Shown here: positions 14,304 to 22,384 of the stretch, piece by piece | Position numbering within the stretch: the stretch's first letter is position 1 | Layout: each line of letters starts with the position of its first letter | Origin: a virus | DNA length: 31,313 nt | IMG/VR virus record: IMGVR_UViG_3300034523_000042 | Location: 1-31,313 of that record | Strand: one strand, 5' to 3' | Program-made: the position numbers and the translations under genes | The notes under the pieces: model-generated | Databases searched by the model: none | What the model was told of the DNA's origin: nothing | What the model saw: only the letters and a program-made list of their open reading frames with translations

Positions 14304-14690
14304 ATGAAAGTGACCAATAACTCGAAGGCGCTGCAGGGCGTGCACACCACGGATGGTGTCGTCTACATCCTGCCGGGCCAAACGCGGGACATTGACCTCA
14401 CTCCAGAAGGGCACAAGGGCGCATCGCGCCTCTCCTTCATGAGTGTTGAGGGCAAAGCGCCTGCCGGTGATGGCGACGAGCGAAACGAGCTATTCGCCAA
14501 GCTGAAAGCGCTGGGCATTGATGCCGCCGGCAACAGCAAGACCGAAACCCTCCAGAAGAAGCTGGACGAAGCCCTGGCGGCTGCCGAAAAGCAGAAGGTC
14601 ATGGACGAGCTGGCCGCGCTGAACGTCGAGTTCGACAAAGAAGCGAACCTGGAAGCCCTGCAGTCCGCACTTGCTGCCGCCAAGGCGTAA
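14304..14690 (+). CDS. Head-region protein with two HeH/LEM-like helical repeats
   Basis: SD TAGGAGGT at 14291-14298 precedes ATG 14304. The 128-residue protein has a beta-like N-terminal half (residues about 1-50, GVVYILPGQTRDIDLTPEGH) and then two helix-extension-helix units: about 58-92 (NELFAKLKALGIDAAGNSKT) and 97-128 (KVMDELAALNVEFDKEANLE). HeH/LEM units are often appended to phage head and neck proteins and may bind nucleic acid or partners. Its place right after the capsid gene suggests a head role. Function is unproven. Confidence 0.7.
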   Translation: MKVTNNSKALQGVHTTDGVVYILPGQTRDIDLTPEGHKGASRLSFMSVEGKAPAGDGDERNELFAKLKALGIDAAGNSKTETLQKKLDEALAAAEKQKVMDELAALNVEFDKEANLEALQSALAAAKA

Positions 14691-14704
14691 CACCCCGCAA
14701 AACC

Positions 14705-14721
14705 GGAGCGCATGACGCTCC
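14705..14721. other. Intercistronic hairpin in the head operon
   Basis: GGAGCG at 14705-14710 and CGCTCC at 14716-14721 form a perfect 6-bp stem with a CATGA loop. No T-tract follows, so it is not a standard terminator. The loop matches loops of the terminator set in the tail region. It may stabilise or separate the two messages. Confidence 0.45.
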
Positions 14722-14740
14722 ACCTATTCGAGATATCCCG

Positions 14741-15262
14741 ATGCCAGACTTTTACGGAAACGTCGCAGAAGCCGACGCCTATCACGCTGCGCGCGCGAAT
14801 ACCGCCTGGGCTGGCGATGACGTGGCGAAGCAGGCCGCGCTTATCCGGGCATCGGTCTACATCGACGGCCGCTACCGGAAGCTATTGGCATCTGGTGTGT
14901 GGCAGTCATTGTTCCCCGGCGTGAAGACCGAGGGCAGAGGGCAAGCCAGGGAATGGCCGCGCAAAGGCGCCTATGACTATGAGGGCAACCCGATTCCAAC
15001 TGACCAGGTGCCAGTCGAGGTTGAGCAGGCCACCTACGAGGCTTCGCTGCGTGAAATCGTAGAGCCTGGCAGCCTCAGCCCTGACTTCGTGTCCGCGTCA
15101 TTGGTCAAGCGCGAGAAGGTCGGCCCGCTGGAAACTGAATTCGCCGTATCGGTGGGTGCAGACGCTGCTGGATCGGTTCGCCCGGTGATCAGCATCATCG
15201 ACGAGATGATTGCCCCGGTGCTGGTGGCTCGCTACACGCTGCCTGCGGTGTTTACGGTATGA
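14741..15262 (+). CDS. Head-tail adaptor / DnaT-like phage protein
   Basis: The 173-residue product begins MPDFYGNVAEADAYHAARAN and matches the phage family annotated as DnaT-like ssDNA-binding or gp6-like. The core at about 25-75 is helical (KQAALIRASVYIDGRYRK), followed by a WPRKGAYDYEGNPIP loop and a further helical/beta part. Despite the DnaT-like name, genes of this family sit between capsid and neck genes and probably encode head-tail adaptors. It overlaps the next gene by 4 bases. The SD is weak. Confidence 0.78.
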   Translation: MPDFYGNVAEADAYHAARANTAWAGDDVAKQAALIRASVYIDGRYRKLLASGVWQSLFPGVKTEGRGQAREWPRKGAYDYEGNPIPTDQVPVEVEQATYEASLREIVEPGSLSPDFVSASLVKREKVGPLETEFAVSVGADAAGSVRPVISIIDEMIAPVLVARYTLPAVFTV

Positions 15263-16314
15263 CCCCGGCGCAGATCATCCAGGCCATCGAAGGAATGGAG
15301 CCTGCGATGCAGCGGGCCTATCTGGAGCAGGTCAAGACGGTGGTCAGCGCGGCAACGGTTGCAGAGGTCGAGCGCCTGATCGCTGATGAGGATGAAGAAG
15401 GCCTGGTCGCGCTGCTCAGCCTGGGCGCGCTGTCCGCGTTCCTTGAGCTGGCGCGGTCGGTGTTCATCGCCGGCGCCAAGTTCGAGGTCAAGGCGATCGC
15501 GATCCCGCGCGACCTTGGACGCTTCGAGTTCGATGCTCGTAAGCCTGCCGCCGAGCAGTGGATGTCGGCCAAGGCAGAAGAGATCAGGGCAAACGCCACT
15601 ATCGACGTGCGAGCAGCCATTCGCGAGGTCATGGGCAGTCGCAGCCGCGTCGTCGGGTGGCCCATTGCGCAGCCTGCTACTGCACAGGTTGAGGTAAGCG
15701 CCACACCAATGGTGCGTACCCCAAGGCACGCAGCGCTTGACCTGTTGGGCCGAGTTAGCGCGCAAACTGGTTCGCGTTCTGGTGGAGTTATCGGACTGCC
15801 CGGTAACTATGCGCAGTACGTTCTGAACGCACGTGCGCAGCTATTGGGCGGCAATCCCGACGAGATGCGCAAGTATCTTCAGCGCAAGCGCCGGGACCGC
15901 CGTTTCGACGGTATCGTGAACAGAGCGATAAAGGCGGGCACGCCGGTCGCACAGGCTGACGTGGACAAGATCGCCGGGCGCTACGCTGATCGCCTGATGA
16001 AGACGTACGCCGAGATGCTGTCCAAGGCTGAGGCGCTGGAGTCATTCGGTGCCGGTCGTGACCAGGTTTACGAGCAGCTCATTGCGCAGGGCCTGGATCG
16101 CGATTCGGTCACGAAGACCTGGCGCGACCGAGGCGACAAGAAGGTCCGCCACACGCACTCCGTGATGGGCGGCCAAGAGGTGCAGAAGGATCAGCCATTC
16201 CAGAGCCCCACCGGTGCGCTGCTTCGATATCCGGGCGATACCAGCCTGGGGGCCGGGTGGAGTGAGCGGGCCAACTGCAGATGCTCGGCCATCTACAAAA
16301 TAAGGCGCAAGTGA
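15259..16314 (+). CDS. Minor head / head morphogenesis protein (SPP1 gp7, Mu F-like)
   Basis: The C-terminal third of this 351-residue protein has the hallmark of Mu gpF/SPP1 gp7-type proteins: TWRDRGDKKVRHTHSVMGGQ, a SPTGALLRYPGD block, then GWSERANCRCSAIYKI at the very end. The N-terminal half is long helical, with an AxxE-rich part. These proteins bind the portal or are packaged inside the head and are needed for efficient infection. The gene is downstream of the adaptor rather than next to the portal, a less common place. Confidence 0.85.
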   Translation: MTPAQIIQAIEGMEPAMQRAYLEQVKTVVSAATVAEVERLIADEDEEGLVALLSLGALSAFLELARSVFIAGAKFEVKAIAIPRDLGRFEFDARKPAAEQWMSAKAEEIRANATIDVRAAIREVMGSRSRVVGWPIAQPATAQVEVSATPMVRTPRHAALDLLGRVSAQTGSRSGGVIGLPGNYAQYVLNARAQLLGGNPDEMRKYLQRKRRDRRFDGIVNRAIKAGTPVAQADVDKIAGRYADRLMKTYAEMLSKAEALESFGAGRDQVYEQLIAQGLDRDSVTKTWRDRGDKKVRHTHSVMGGQEVQKDQPFQSPTGALLRYPGDTSLGAGWSERANCRCSAIYKIRRK

Positions 16315-16700
16315 TGCCAGATATCTATGATCGCGCAAAGGCCCTGGCCACGCGGATGCTTGCGCCGCGCAGCAAGGGCGGGAAGGGCCTGGAACTGGTC
16401 CTGCGCCGCGAGACATTGGGCGAATACGACCCGGATGCGCCGCCGGAACCCAGCGAACTGGTCGTGAACGGCTCCGGCTTCCGAGAGGAATACGACAACA
16501 AGTACATCGATGGCACGCTGATCGTGCGCGGTGACGTCAAGCTGTTGGTCTCGCCGGTTCAGCTCAGTGGAGCGGATATGCCGACCCCGCTGAGCAACGA
16601 CCGAATCCAGTTCGACGGCACCACCTACACCGTCATCGCCGTCGGCCCGTGGAACTACGCCGGCCTGGCGGTTGGCTTTGAGCTGCAGGTGCGCAAGTAA
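16314..16700 (+). CDS. Probable head closure / neck protein
   Basis: I chose the ATG at 16314, which shares one base with the upstream stop; an ATG at 16281 lies inside the previous gene. The 128-residue protein is compact and beta-rich (GLELVLRRETLGEYDPDAPP, then GTLIVRGDVKLLVSPVQLSG and FDGTTYTVIAVGPWNYAGLA). The late strand pattern with IQFDGTTYTVIAVGP is common for head-closure (stopper) proteins. It lies just before the gp10-like tail completion gene, which supports the role. Confidence 0.65.
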   Translation: MPDIYDRAKALATRMLAPRSKGGKGLELVLRRETLGEYDPDAPPEPSELVVNGSGFREEYDNKYIDGTLIVRGDVKLLVSPVQLSGADMPTPLSNDRIQFDGTTYTVIAVGPWNYAGLAVGFELQVRK

Positions 16701-17137
16701 TGGCCAACCACATGACCAGCCGCTACGGCGGCCAGCAAGGCAGCTTTGCCGAGAGCTTGGTGGCATTCGCTGAGCAGACCAAGGAAGCCATCGACGATGT
16801 GTTCCGCGAGGTGGTGATCGAGATCGGCACTTCCGTCATCCGTCTGTCACCGGTGGATACCGGGCGATTCAAAGGCAACTGGCAGTTCACTGTGGGTGCC
16901 CCTTCAAATCAGAGCATGGACACCTTCGATAAGGCCGGGCACGAGACCATTGCCACCCTGGTGGCCGAGGTCAGCAAGTTGGAGGCCGGGCAGGTAGCGT
17001 ACATCGTGAACAACCTGGTGTACGGCATTCCGCTTGAGTATGGGCATTCCGACCAGGCACCGGCCGGCATGGTGCAAATAACGCTGGCCCGCTTCCAGCA
17101 GATCGTCGAAGAAGCCATCAGGAATAACCAGGTATGA
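16700..17137 (+). CDS. Tail completion / neck protein, HK97 gp10-like
   Basis: The 145-residue product has the HK97 gp10-like pattern: an N-terminal helix (ESLVAFAEQTKEAIDDVFRE), VIRLSPVDTGRFKGNWQFTV near residues 50-67, and the VYGIPLEYGHSDQAPAGMVQ block near 112-130. These proteins complete the neck between head and tail. It overlaps the stop of the previous gene by 1 base and the next start by 4 bases. Confidence 0.88.
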   Translation: MANHMTSRYGGQQGSFAESLVAFAEQTKEAIDDVFREVVIEIGTSVIRLSPVDTGRFKGNWQFTVGAPSNQSMDTFDKAGHETIATLVAEVSKLEAGQVAYIVNNLVYGIPLEYGHSDQAPAGMVQITLARFQQIVEEAIRNNQV

Positions 17138-17550
17138 GCCACAACATCATTTCAGCGGCTTTTGAGTCGCGCCTGCTGGCCTGGGCCAAGGCTCGATCCA
17201 AGCCACTGAAGGTGGTGGTGGAGAACGAGACCTACACACCGGCTACTGGCGAGACGTACCTGCGGGCCTTTACTCTGCCTGCGGTGACCGCCAGTAACAC
17301 GCTGGGCGGCGACCACCACCTTTACGTCGGCGTGTTCCAGGTCAATATCGTTGCGCCATCCGGCAAGTACCGGACTGAGGCCAGCGGCATCGTGGATGAA
17401 CTGGCCGCGCTGTTCCCGGTGAATCTGCGTATCCCCCGCGCCGGACTTGTAGCCATCGTGTTGAACCCGGTCGGACCTGGCCCAGGCATCGCTGACGGCA
17501 GTACCTACACCGTGCCTGCCTCGTTCCAGTATCGAGCCGACACCAACTAA
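17134..17550 (+). CDS. Tail terminator protein (DUF4128-like)
   Basis: The 138-residue protein follows the gp10-like gene and precedes the tail tube gene, where lambda U-like tail terminators lie. The sequence has ISAAFESRLLAWAKARSKPL near the start, a central GDHHLYVGVFQVNIVAPSGK strand region, and NLRIPRAGLVAIVLNPVGPG near 105-125, all DUF4128-like. It probably forms the hexameric ring that ends tail tube growth and joins the head. ATG 17134 overlaps the previous stop. Confidence 0.82.
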   Translation: MSHNIISAAFESRLLAWAKARSKPLKVVVENETYTPATGETYLRAFTLPAVTASNTLGGDHHLYVGVFQVNIVAPSGKYRTEASGIVDELAALFPVNLRIPRAGLVAIVLNPVGPGPGIADGSTYTVPASFQYRADTN

Positions 17551-17565
17551 TTCGCCCGTTGGGCA

Positions 17566-17594
17566 AACCCAGAACCAGCCAATGAGCGGGTTTT
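17566..17594 (+). terminator. Weak terminator-like hairpin before the tail tube gene
   Basis: AACCC at 17566-17570 can pair with GGGTT at 17588-17592 with a large loop, followed by TTG after TTTT (17591-17594). The loop CAATGA resembles the loops of the four terminator-SD linkers downstream, so this may be a decayed copy. A small separate hairpin GCCC-GTT-GGGC is at 17554-17564. Efficiency is doubtful. Confidence 0.3.
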
Positions 17595-17621
17595 GTCATT
17601 TCTGCAAAGAGGAAACAACCA

Positions 17622-18275
17622 ATGGCTTTCAACTTGCCCAACGGCTCCATCATGGAAATCGCATCGGTGTTCAGTGCTGCTGTGCTGGCCACTGCCATCA
17701 CTAACGCGAACCCAGCAGTGGTAAGCGCGGTAGGTCACAGCCTGGAGGACGGCGATATTCTCGTTGTTACGTCCGGCTGGACACGTCTCAATGATCGCGT
17801 TGCCCGTGTGGACGCAGCCTTGACTGACTCGTTCGCGCTGGAGGCAATCAACACCACCAAGACCAACGTCTATACCCCGGGCGCCGGCGTCGGCTCCGTG
17901 CGTGCCGTCAGTGCCTGGGCGCAGATTGCCCAAATCACCGAAGTCGCTACCAGCGGGGGCGATCAGCAGTTCACCACCTTCGGTTTCCTTGAAGACGACG
18001 ACGACCGTCAACTGCCAACCACCAAGTCGCCGATCAGCATGACCATCAACGTTGCTGATGATCCGCTGCTGCCGTATGTGCCCGTCTGCGAAGCAGCCGA
18101 TGAAGACAAGGAAGCGCGCGTGGTCCGACTGAAACTGCCGAACGGTTCAGAGATCTACTACAACGCGTACGTCTCGATCACATCCACACCATCGCTGTCT
18201 CGCAACAACATCATGACCCGTACCATCACCCTGTCACTGGCTTCGCGCCCGACGCGTTACCAGGCGGCGGTGTAA
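17622..18275 (+). CDS. Major tail (tube) protein
   Basis: AGAGGAAA at 17608-17615 precedes the ATG at 17622. The 217-residue protein is of the usual size for a siphovirus tail tube subunit and stands just before the chaperone genes. The sequence is beta-rich (residues about 1-80), has acidic GDQQFTTFGFLEDDDDRQLP near 115-135, and a C-terminal NIMTRTITLSLASRPTRYQA strand. Lambda gpV-like function: hexamers stack to form the tube on the tape measure. Confidence 0.83.
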   Translation: MAFNLPNGSIMEIASVFSAAVLATAITNANPAVVSAVGHSLEDGDILVVTSGWTRLNDRVARVDAALTDSFALEAINTTKTNVYTPGAGVGSVRAVSAWAQIAQITEVATSGGDQQFTTFGFLEDDDDRQLPTTKSPISMTINVADDPLLPYVPVCEAADEDKEARVVRLKLPNGSEIYYNAYVSITSTPSLSRNNIMTRTITLSLASRPTRYQAAV

Positions 18276-18278
18276 GCC

Positions 18279-18662
18279 ATGGCCAAGATCAAGATCGCTC
18301 CAAACCCAACGTTCAAGGCCAAGGTGCAGATCCCCCGCGTGGGTGGTGACGCGGTGGCGGTGGACTTCGAGTTCAAGTACCTCGACCGCATCGCGCTCTC
18401 GGCGCTGTTCGACCGCTGGAACACTGCGCGTGATGCGCACGCTACCAAGGTGCAAGACGAGGGCATGTCCTGGCAAGACGCCACGGCCTCGGAAATCGCG
18501 CTGCAGGTGAATCAGCTCAAGGACATCGTCAGCGGCTGGGGCTTCGATGAAAAGCTGTCCGATGAGTCCATGACTGCGCTGGTGACCAGCTGCATCGGCG
18601 CGCCGCAGGCAGTACTGGACGCCTACCAGGCTGCATACAAGCCGGCCCGTCTGGGAAACTGA
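18279..18662 (+). CDS. Tail assembly chaperone, lambda G-like
   Basis: The 127-residue, mostly helical protein follows the tail tube gene by 3 bases. It ends with TGA right after a slippery GGGAAAC (18653-18659), from which a -1 shift makes the longer G-T type protein. Residues about 30-125 form the helical core (KYLDRIALSALFDRWN, later EIALQVNQLKDIVSGWGFDE). Lambda G and GT act on the tape measure during tail initiation and are absent from the virion. Family placement rests on place, size and frameshift signal. Confidence 0.83.
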   Translation: MAKIKIAPNPTFKAKVQIPRVGGDAVAVDFEFKYLDRIALSALFDRWNTARDAHATKVQDEGMSWQDATASEIALQVNQLKDIVSGWGFDEKLSDESMTALVTSCIGAPQAVLDAYQAAYKPARLGN

Positions 18663-18973
18663 CCGGCGCTGCCCGCATCCTGTACGAGCAGGGGCCGTCA
18701 GAGGCTGACCTGGCGGCCTTTGGCATGACCAAGGCCGACATCCCCGATGAAGAGTACGAGGTCTGGCCAGACAACTGGCCGGCCTTCCTGCTGTTCGAGG
18801 CGATGTCCACGCAATGGCGTGTGGGTATGGGCGGCGCCGTGGGCCTGGACTACAACGCACTCAAGCCGGTGGCCAGCATGATCGGCCTCAAGCGCGCTGA
18901 ACTGTCGGAGGCTTTCCCTGACCTTCGGATGATGGAAGCCGAAGCGCTGCTGGTGATGAGCGAGAGCAAGTGA
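18279..18973 (+). CDS. Tail assembly chaperone G-T fusion made by -1 frameshift
   Basis: After a -1 shift at 18659, reading continues without a stop (LTGAARILYEQGPSEADLAA onward) to TGA 18971-18973, adding 104 residues for a total of 231. The T-like part starts without any separate SD and an internal ATG at 18725 has none either, so a shifted product is the simplest reading. Domain T (residues about 145-215) has WPDNWPAFLLFEAMSTQWRV and a MIGLKRAELSEAFPDLRMME end. In lambda the G:GT ratio matters for tail length and assembly. Confidence 0.85.
18653..18659 (+). promoter_or_regulatory. -1 programmed ribosomal frameshift slippery site
   Basis: In the zero frame the codons are CTG GGA AAC TGA, so G-GGA-AAC fits the X-XXY-YYZ slippery rule, with a stop right after. 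Lambda G/GT uses GGGAAAG at the same place. A possible GC-rich stem downstream (near 18671-18695) was not modelled. Confidence 0.88.
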
Positions 18974-18993
18974 GCAGCCTATCGGACCGTTCT

Positions 18994-19040
18994 TTGGCCC
19001 TCTCCCTAGATGGTGGTAGATTGCCGCCATCTAAAGGGAG
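18994..19040 (+). promoter_or_regulatory. Lipoprotein promoter within an inverted repeat that would pair with the SD
   Basis: TTGGCC at 18994-18999 and TAGATT at 19017-19022 have 17-base spacing. The -10 lies in the 13-base centre of an inverted repeat: CTCCCT-AGATGG at 19002-19013 against CCATCT-AA-AGGGAG at 19027-19040 (12 pairs with a 2-base bulge). The right arm contains the SD AAAGGGAG. RNA from upstream would have both arms and hide the SD; RNA starting near 19028 has only the right arm. Confidence 0.55.
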
Positions 19041-19046
19041 TTGACG

Positions 19047-19379
19047 ATGAAGCGATTGATGCTGGTGGGGATTATGGGCGCGGTTTTGTCTGCGTGCGGT
19101 AATAGCGACATAAATGGCGCCAGAGAAGAGGTGAAACGCAACCTCAATGACTCGGCGTCAGCTGAATTCAGGGGGGAGAAGGTTTATCGGCTTCCAGACA
19201 ATACGGTTGTTTGTGGCGAGGTAAACGCCAAAAACAGCTATGGAGGATATGCCGGCTTCTCCAAGTATGTCGTTGAGGGCGTCGGAACCAGGCCTGTGGC
19301 GAAGTTCGGCGAAAACATGCAGACAGACGTCAATATCACCTGTCAGTTTGCGGAACTGAATTCAAAGCTAAAGCAGTAG
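19047..19379 (+). CDS. Small outer-membrane-type lipoprotein (cargo gene)
   Basis: I chose the ATG at 19047, with AAAGGGAG at 19033-19040; TTG at 19041 would add two residues. The 110-residue product has a lipoprotein signal: a hydrophobic core (LMLVGIMGAVL) and lipobox LSAC with C17, followed by Gly, so export to the outer membrane is likely. The mature part contains an EVKRNLNDSASAEFRGEKVY stretch, then a VVCGEVNAKNSYGGYAGFSK block. It has its own promoter and terminator and lies between chaperone and tape measure genes, the classic place for a moron. The role (exclusion, envelope change or fitness) is unknown. Confidence 0.85.
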   Translation: MKRLMLVGIMGAVLSACGNSDINGAREEVKRNLNDSASAEFRGEKVYRLPDNTVVCGEVNAKNSYGGYAGFSKYVVEGVGTRPVAKFGENMQTDVNITCQFAELNSKLKQ

Positions 19380-19395
19380 TTCAAGTGAATCCAAT

Positions 19396-19420
19396 AGCCC
19401 GCCACTGAGCGGGCTTTTTT
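19396..19420 (+). terminator. Terminator after the lipoprotein gene, linked to the tape measure SD
   Basis: AGCCCGC at 19396-19402 and GCGGGCT at 19409-19415 form a 7-bp stem, CACTGA loop, then TTTTT. The next bases are GTGCCTGGAGAAAAGT and the ATG of the tape measure gene. This is one of four near-identical terminator-SD linkers. Confidence 0.9.
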
Positions 19421-19436
19421 GTGCCTGGAGAAAAGT

Positions 19437-22382
19437 ATGACGTCGATTGCTGAACTCGGCATTAAGGTCGATTCGACGGATGCTGCGCAGGCAAGCACCG
19501 ACCTAGACAAGCTCACTGCTGCCGGAACGCGCGCAGAAAAGGCGGCCGAGGGTGTGGCTCGCGGCGCCGACAAGGCGACTGCTTCGATGAAGAAGCAGAA
19601 GGACGAACTATCAGACCTGCTTGGCGAGATTGACCCAACAGTAAAAGCCTTGGGCCGTCTCGACGAACTTGAAACGAAGCTCGCCAAGCAAAAGAAGCTG
19701 GGAGCGCTGGATGCGTCTACCTTCAGCGAGTACCAGGGCAAGATCGATCAGTCGCGGGCGAACCTGGGCAGATTCGACGACAGCCTTACTCGCACCGGAA
19801 ACACGGCGAAGCAGACGGCGGCAGCGCTGCGCGGCGTGCCCGCTCAGTTCACTGACATTGCAGTCTCTCTCCAGGGAGGTCAGGCGCCGCTGACGGTTCT
19901 GCTACAGCAGGGCGGCCAGCTGAAAGATATGTTCGGCGGGATTGCTCCAGCGGCGAAGGCATTGGGCGGTTACGTCCTTGGCTTGATTAACCCTTTCACG
20001 CTTGCAGCGGCAGCCGTGGGCGCGCTGGGGCTCGCTTACTACAAGGGGAGCGAAGAGGCAGATGCTTACAACAATGCACTGATCCTAAGCGGCAACGTTG
20101 CAGGCACGAGTGCGGCCCAGCTGAGCGACATGGCTCGCCAGGTCAGCGCAACCGTGGGAACGACAGGGGCAGCTGCCGAAGTTCTGGCAAAGCTTGCCGG
20201 CAACGGCAGGATCGCTAGCGAAAGTTTCGGGCAGATCACCGAAGCATCTCTTCAAATGGAAAGGGCCACGGGTCGAGCCATTGACGAGACAATCGCGGAG
20301 TTTGCGAAAATAGCGAAGGACCCGGTCGCCGCGGCCAAAGAACTCAACGATCAGTACCATTTCCTCACCGCCTCGGTGTACGAGCAGATTGTCGCTCTCA
20401 AGCAGCAGGGCGATACCGTCGGTGCGGCAAAATTGCTGACGGATACCTATGCAAGCACGATTGAGACCCGCTCGGGTGAAATCACCCAGAACCTCGGCAT
20501 CATAGAGCGCGGCTGGAATGCAATACGGGATGCCGCCAAGGGCGCTCTGGATGCTACAAAGGAGATTGGCCGGACTCAAACCCTTGAGCAACAAGCCGAG
20601 GTCATTCGCCAAAGGCTGCAAACAGGGCAGGGCCGCGGCGGTCGCGCCGCCGCGATGGGAATCGAGACGCGCGATACCGCCAAAGACACCAAGGACCTTG
20701 CGTTTCTCGAACTCCAAATCGAAGCCGAGAAAGCCCGTACTAAGTACGCAGGCGACCGCCAAAAGATCCAGGACAAGGGCATCGAGGCCGAGCAGGAACT
20801 TGAGCGCATTCGTGTTGCGTCCTACACCAACAAGCAGAAGCGCGACAAGGAAGAGGAAGCGTACCTGCGCAAGATCGCTGCTTTGCGTGAGGCGAATCCA
20901 AACAGCCCACTGCTCGCCCAGAAGAACATTGATCGCGACCTGGCGAACATCCGCGACAAGTACAAGGACCCGAAGGGCGCAAGCACCCCGGTCGACCTGA
21001 CCACATTCAACGATTCGAAAAACCAGCTGAATGCCGTGCTCAGCTACTACAAGAGCGCGGAGAAGGAGCTGGAGTCCGCGCAGAAGGCCGGCATCATCTC
21101 CCAGGAGAGTTACACCTCCCAGCGCATTGCCTTACTCCAGCAGCAGGCTACTGAGGTCAAATCCTCCTACGAGGCGGAGATCTCGGCGCTTGAGGCGGCG
21201 AAGGGCAAGGCCGGCACGTCGGCAGCGCAGCGCATCCAGCTGGACCAGAAGATCGCCGACGCCAGGGCCAACATGGTCAAGGCTCAGAAGGAGTCGGAGA
21301 GCGAGCTTTCGGTTATCGCGACGAATGAGCAGGGGCGGCTCAAGAAGCAGGAACTCGCCATCAAGTCGTACACCGATGCGCTTGATCAGCAGAACGCGGC
21401 TTTGCAGCGCGCCGGCAGCCGGGCAGCGGAAGGTGTGGGCCTGAGCGACCGCCAGAACGCCATCAACGGCGATCTGAACGGTATTTCAGACCGTGCCAAC
21501 CAGCAGCGCCTGGATCTGGCGCGCGACAAGGCCGACGCGGCGCGCAACATGAGCGCCGAGGAGTACCAGGCCAAGCTTGAGGCGATCAATCGCAGCGAGC
21601 GCGACCTGACGCAGACCACGCTCAGCAACTATGAGCAGATGTCCGTGGCGCAAAGCGACTGGCGCAACGGTGCGACTTCTGCGTTCAGCAACTACTTGGA
21701 CTCGGCTCGGGATGTGGCTGGGCAGACTCGCAGCCTGTTCACCAACGCTTTCAGCTCCATGGAAGATGCAGTGGCCAGCTTCGTCACCAACGGCAAGTTT
21801 TCGTTCGCTGACTTCACCAAATCGATTCTCGCTGATATGGCGCGGATCGCCACGCGGCAGGCTGCTTCCGGCTTGCTGTCGGGCTTGGCGGGCACTGCAA
21901 TTGGTGCCTGGTTCGGTGGTGGTGGGTCGGCCGGTGCAACGAGCTTCGGCTCTGATATCGGCGGTGCGATCACGGCCAATGCCAAGGGCGGCGTTTACGA
22001 CTCCCCAAGCCTGTCGAGTTTCAGCAACCAGGTACACGACAAGCCGCAGATGTTCGCCTTCGCCAAGGGTGCGGGGATCTTCGCCGAGGCCGGGCCGGAG
22101 GCAATCATGCCGCTGACCAGGACGGCGGGCGGCGAGCTTGGGGTTCGGGCGCTGAGTGGCGGGGGTGGTAGCGGGGGCGGCGGTGGCAGCACCGAGTCGA
22201 AGACGGAGATCACCATCAACATCAATCGTAATGGTGAAGCTGATGCGACCGCAGATACTGCGATGGGTCAAAAGTTGGCCCCGCAGTTCCTTACCTTGAT
22301 CCGGGCTGAGATCGCAGCAAATGAGCGCAGAACGTTGAGCCCCAGCGGGGGCGCAACGTGGCGCGTGATCAATGGGAGGTAA
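19437..22382 (+). CDS. Tail tape measure protein, lambda H-like
   Basis: I chose the ATG at 19437 behind CCTGGAGAAA; the TTG at 19419 lies in the terminator. The 981-residue protein has a tape measure N-terminal region (residues about 1-300; AALRGVPAQFTDIAVSLQGG is characteristic), hydrophobic segments near 165-210 (GGYVLGLINPFTLAAAAVGA), long charged coiled coils at about 400-740, and a lambda-type C-terminal block (SFADFTKSILADMARIATRQ near 795-815). A glycine-rich tail follows at 910-930. At about 1.5 angstrom per residue, it would specify a tail near 150 nm. It also is ejected and helps DNA passage. Confidence 0.96.
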   Translation: MTSIAELGIKVDSTDAAQASTDLDKLTAAGTRAEKAAEGVARGADKATASMKKQKDELSDLLGEIDPTVKALGRLDELETKLAKQKKLGALDASTFSEYQGKIDQSRANLGRFDDSLTRTGNTAKQTAAALRGVPAQFTDIAVSLQGGQAPLTVLLQQGGQLKDMFGGIAPAAKALGGYVLGLINPFTLAAAAVGALGLAYYKGSEEADAYNNALILSGNVAGTSAAQLSDMARQVSATVGTTGAAAEVLAKLAGNGRIASESFGQITEASLQMERATGRAIDETIAEFAKIAKDPVAAAKELNDQYHFLTASVYEQIVALKQQGDTVGAAKLLTDTYASTIETRSGEITQNLGIIERGWNAIRDAAKGALDATKEIGRTQTLEQQAEVIRQRLQTGQGRGGRAAAMGIETRDTAKDTKDLAFLELQIEAEKARTKYAGDRQKIQDKGIEAEQELERIRVASYTNKQKRDKEEEAYLRKIAALREANPNSPLLAQKNIDRDLANIRDKYKDPKGASTPVDLTTFNDSKNQLNAVLSYYKSAEKELESAQKAGIISQESYTSQRIALLQQQATEVKSSYEAEISALEAAKGKAGTSAAQRIQLDQKIADARANMVKAQKESESELSVIATNEQGRLKKQELAIKSYTDALDQQNAALQRAGSRAAEGVGLSDRQNAINGDLNGISDRANQQRLDLARDKADAARNMSAEEYQAKLEAINRSERDLTQTTLSNYEQMSVAQSDWRNGATSAFSNYLDSARDVAGQTRSLFTNAFSSMEDAVASFVTNGKFSFADFTKSILADMARIATRQAASGLLSGLAGTAIGAWFGGGGSAGATSFGSDIGGAITANAKGGVYDSPSLSSFSNQVHDKPQMFAFAKGAGIFAEAGPEAIMPLTRTAGGELGVRALSGGGGSGGGGGSTESKTEITININRNGEADATADTAMGQKLAPQFLTLIRAEIAANERRTLSPSGGATWRVINGR

Positions 22383-22384
22383 CC

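Noticed and set aside
21486-22271. 261-codon minus-strand frame opposite the tape measure gene
   Set aside because: Shadow ORF in GC-rich coding DNA, without SD or plausible product.
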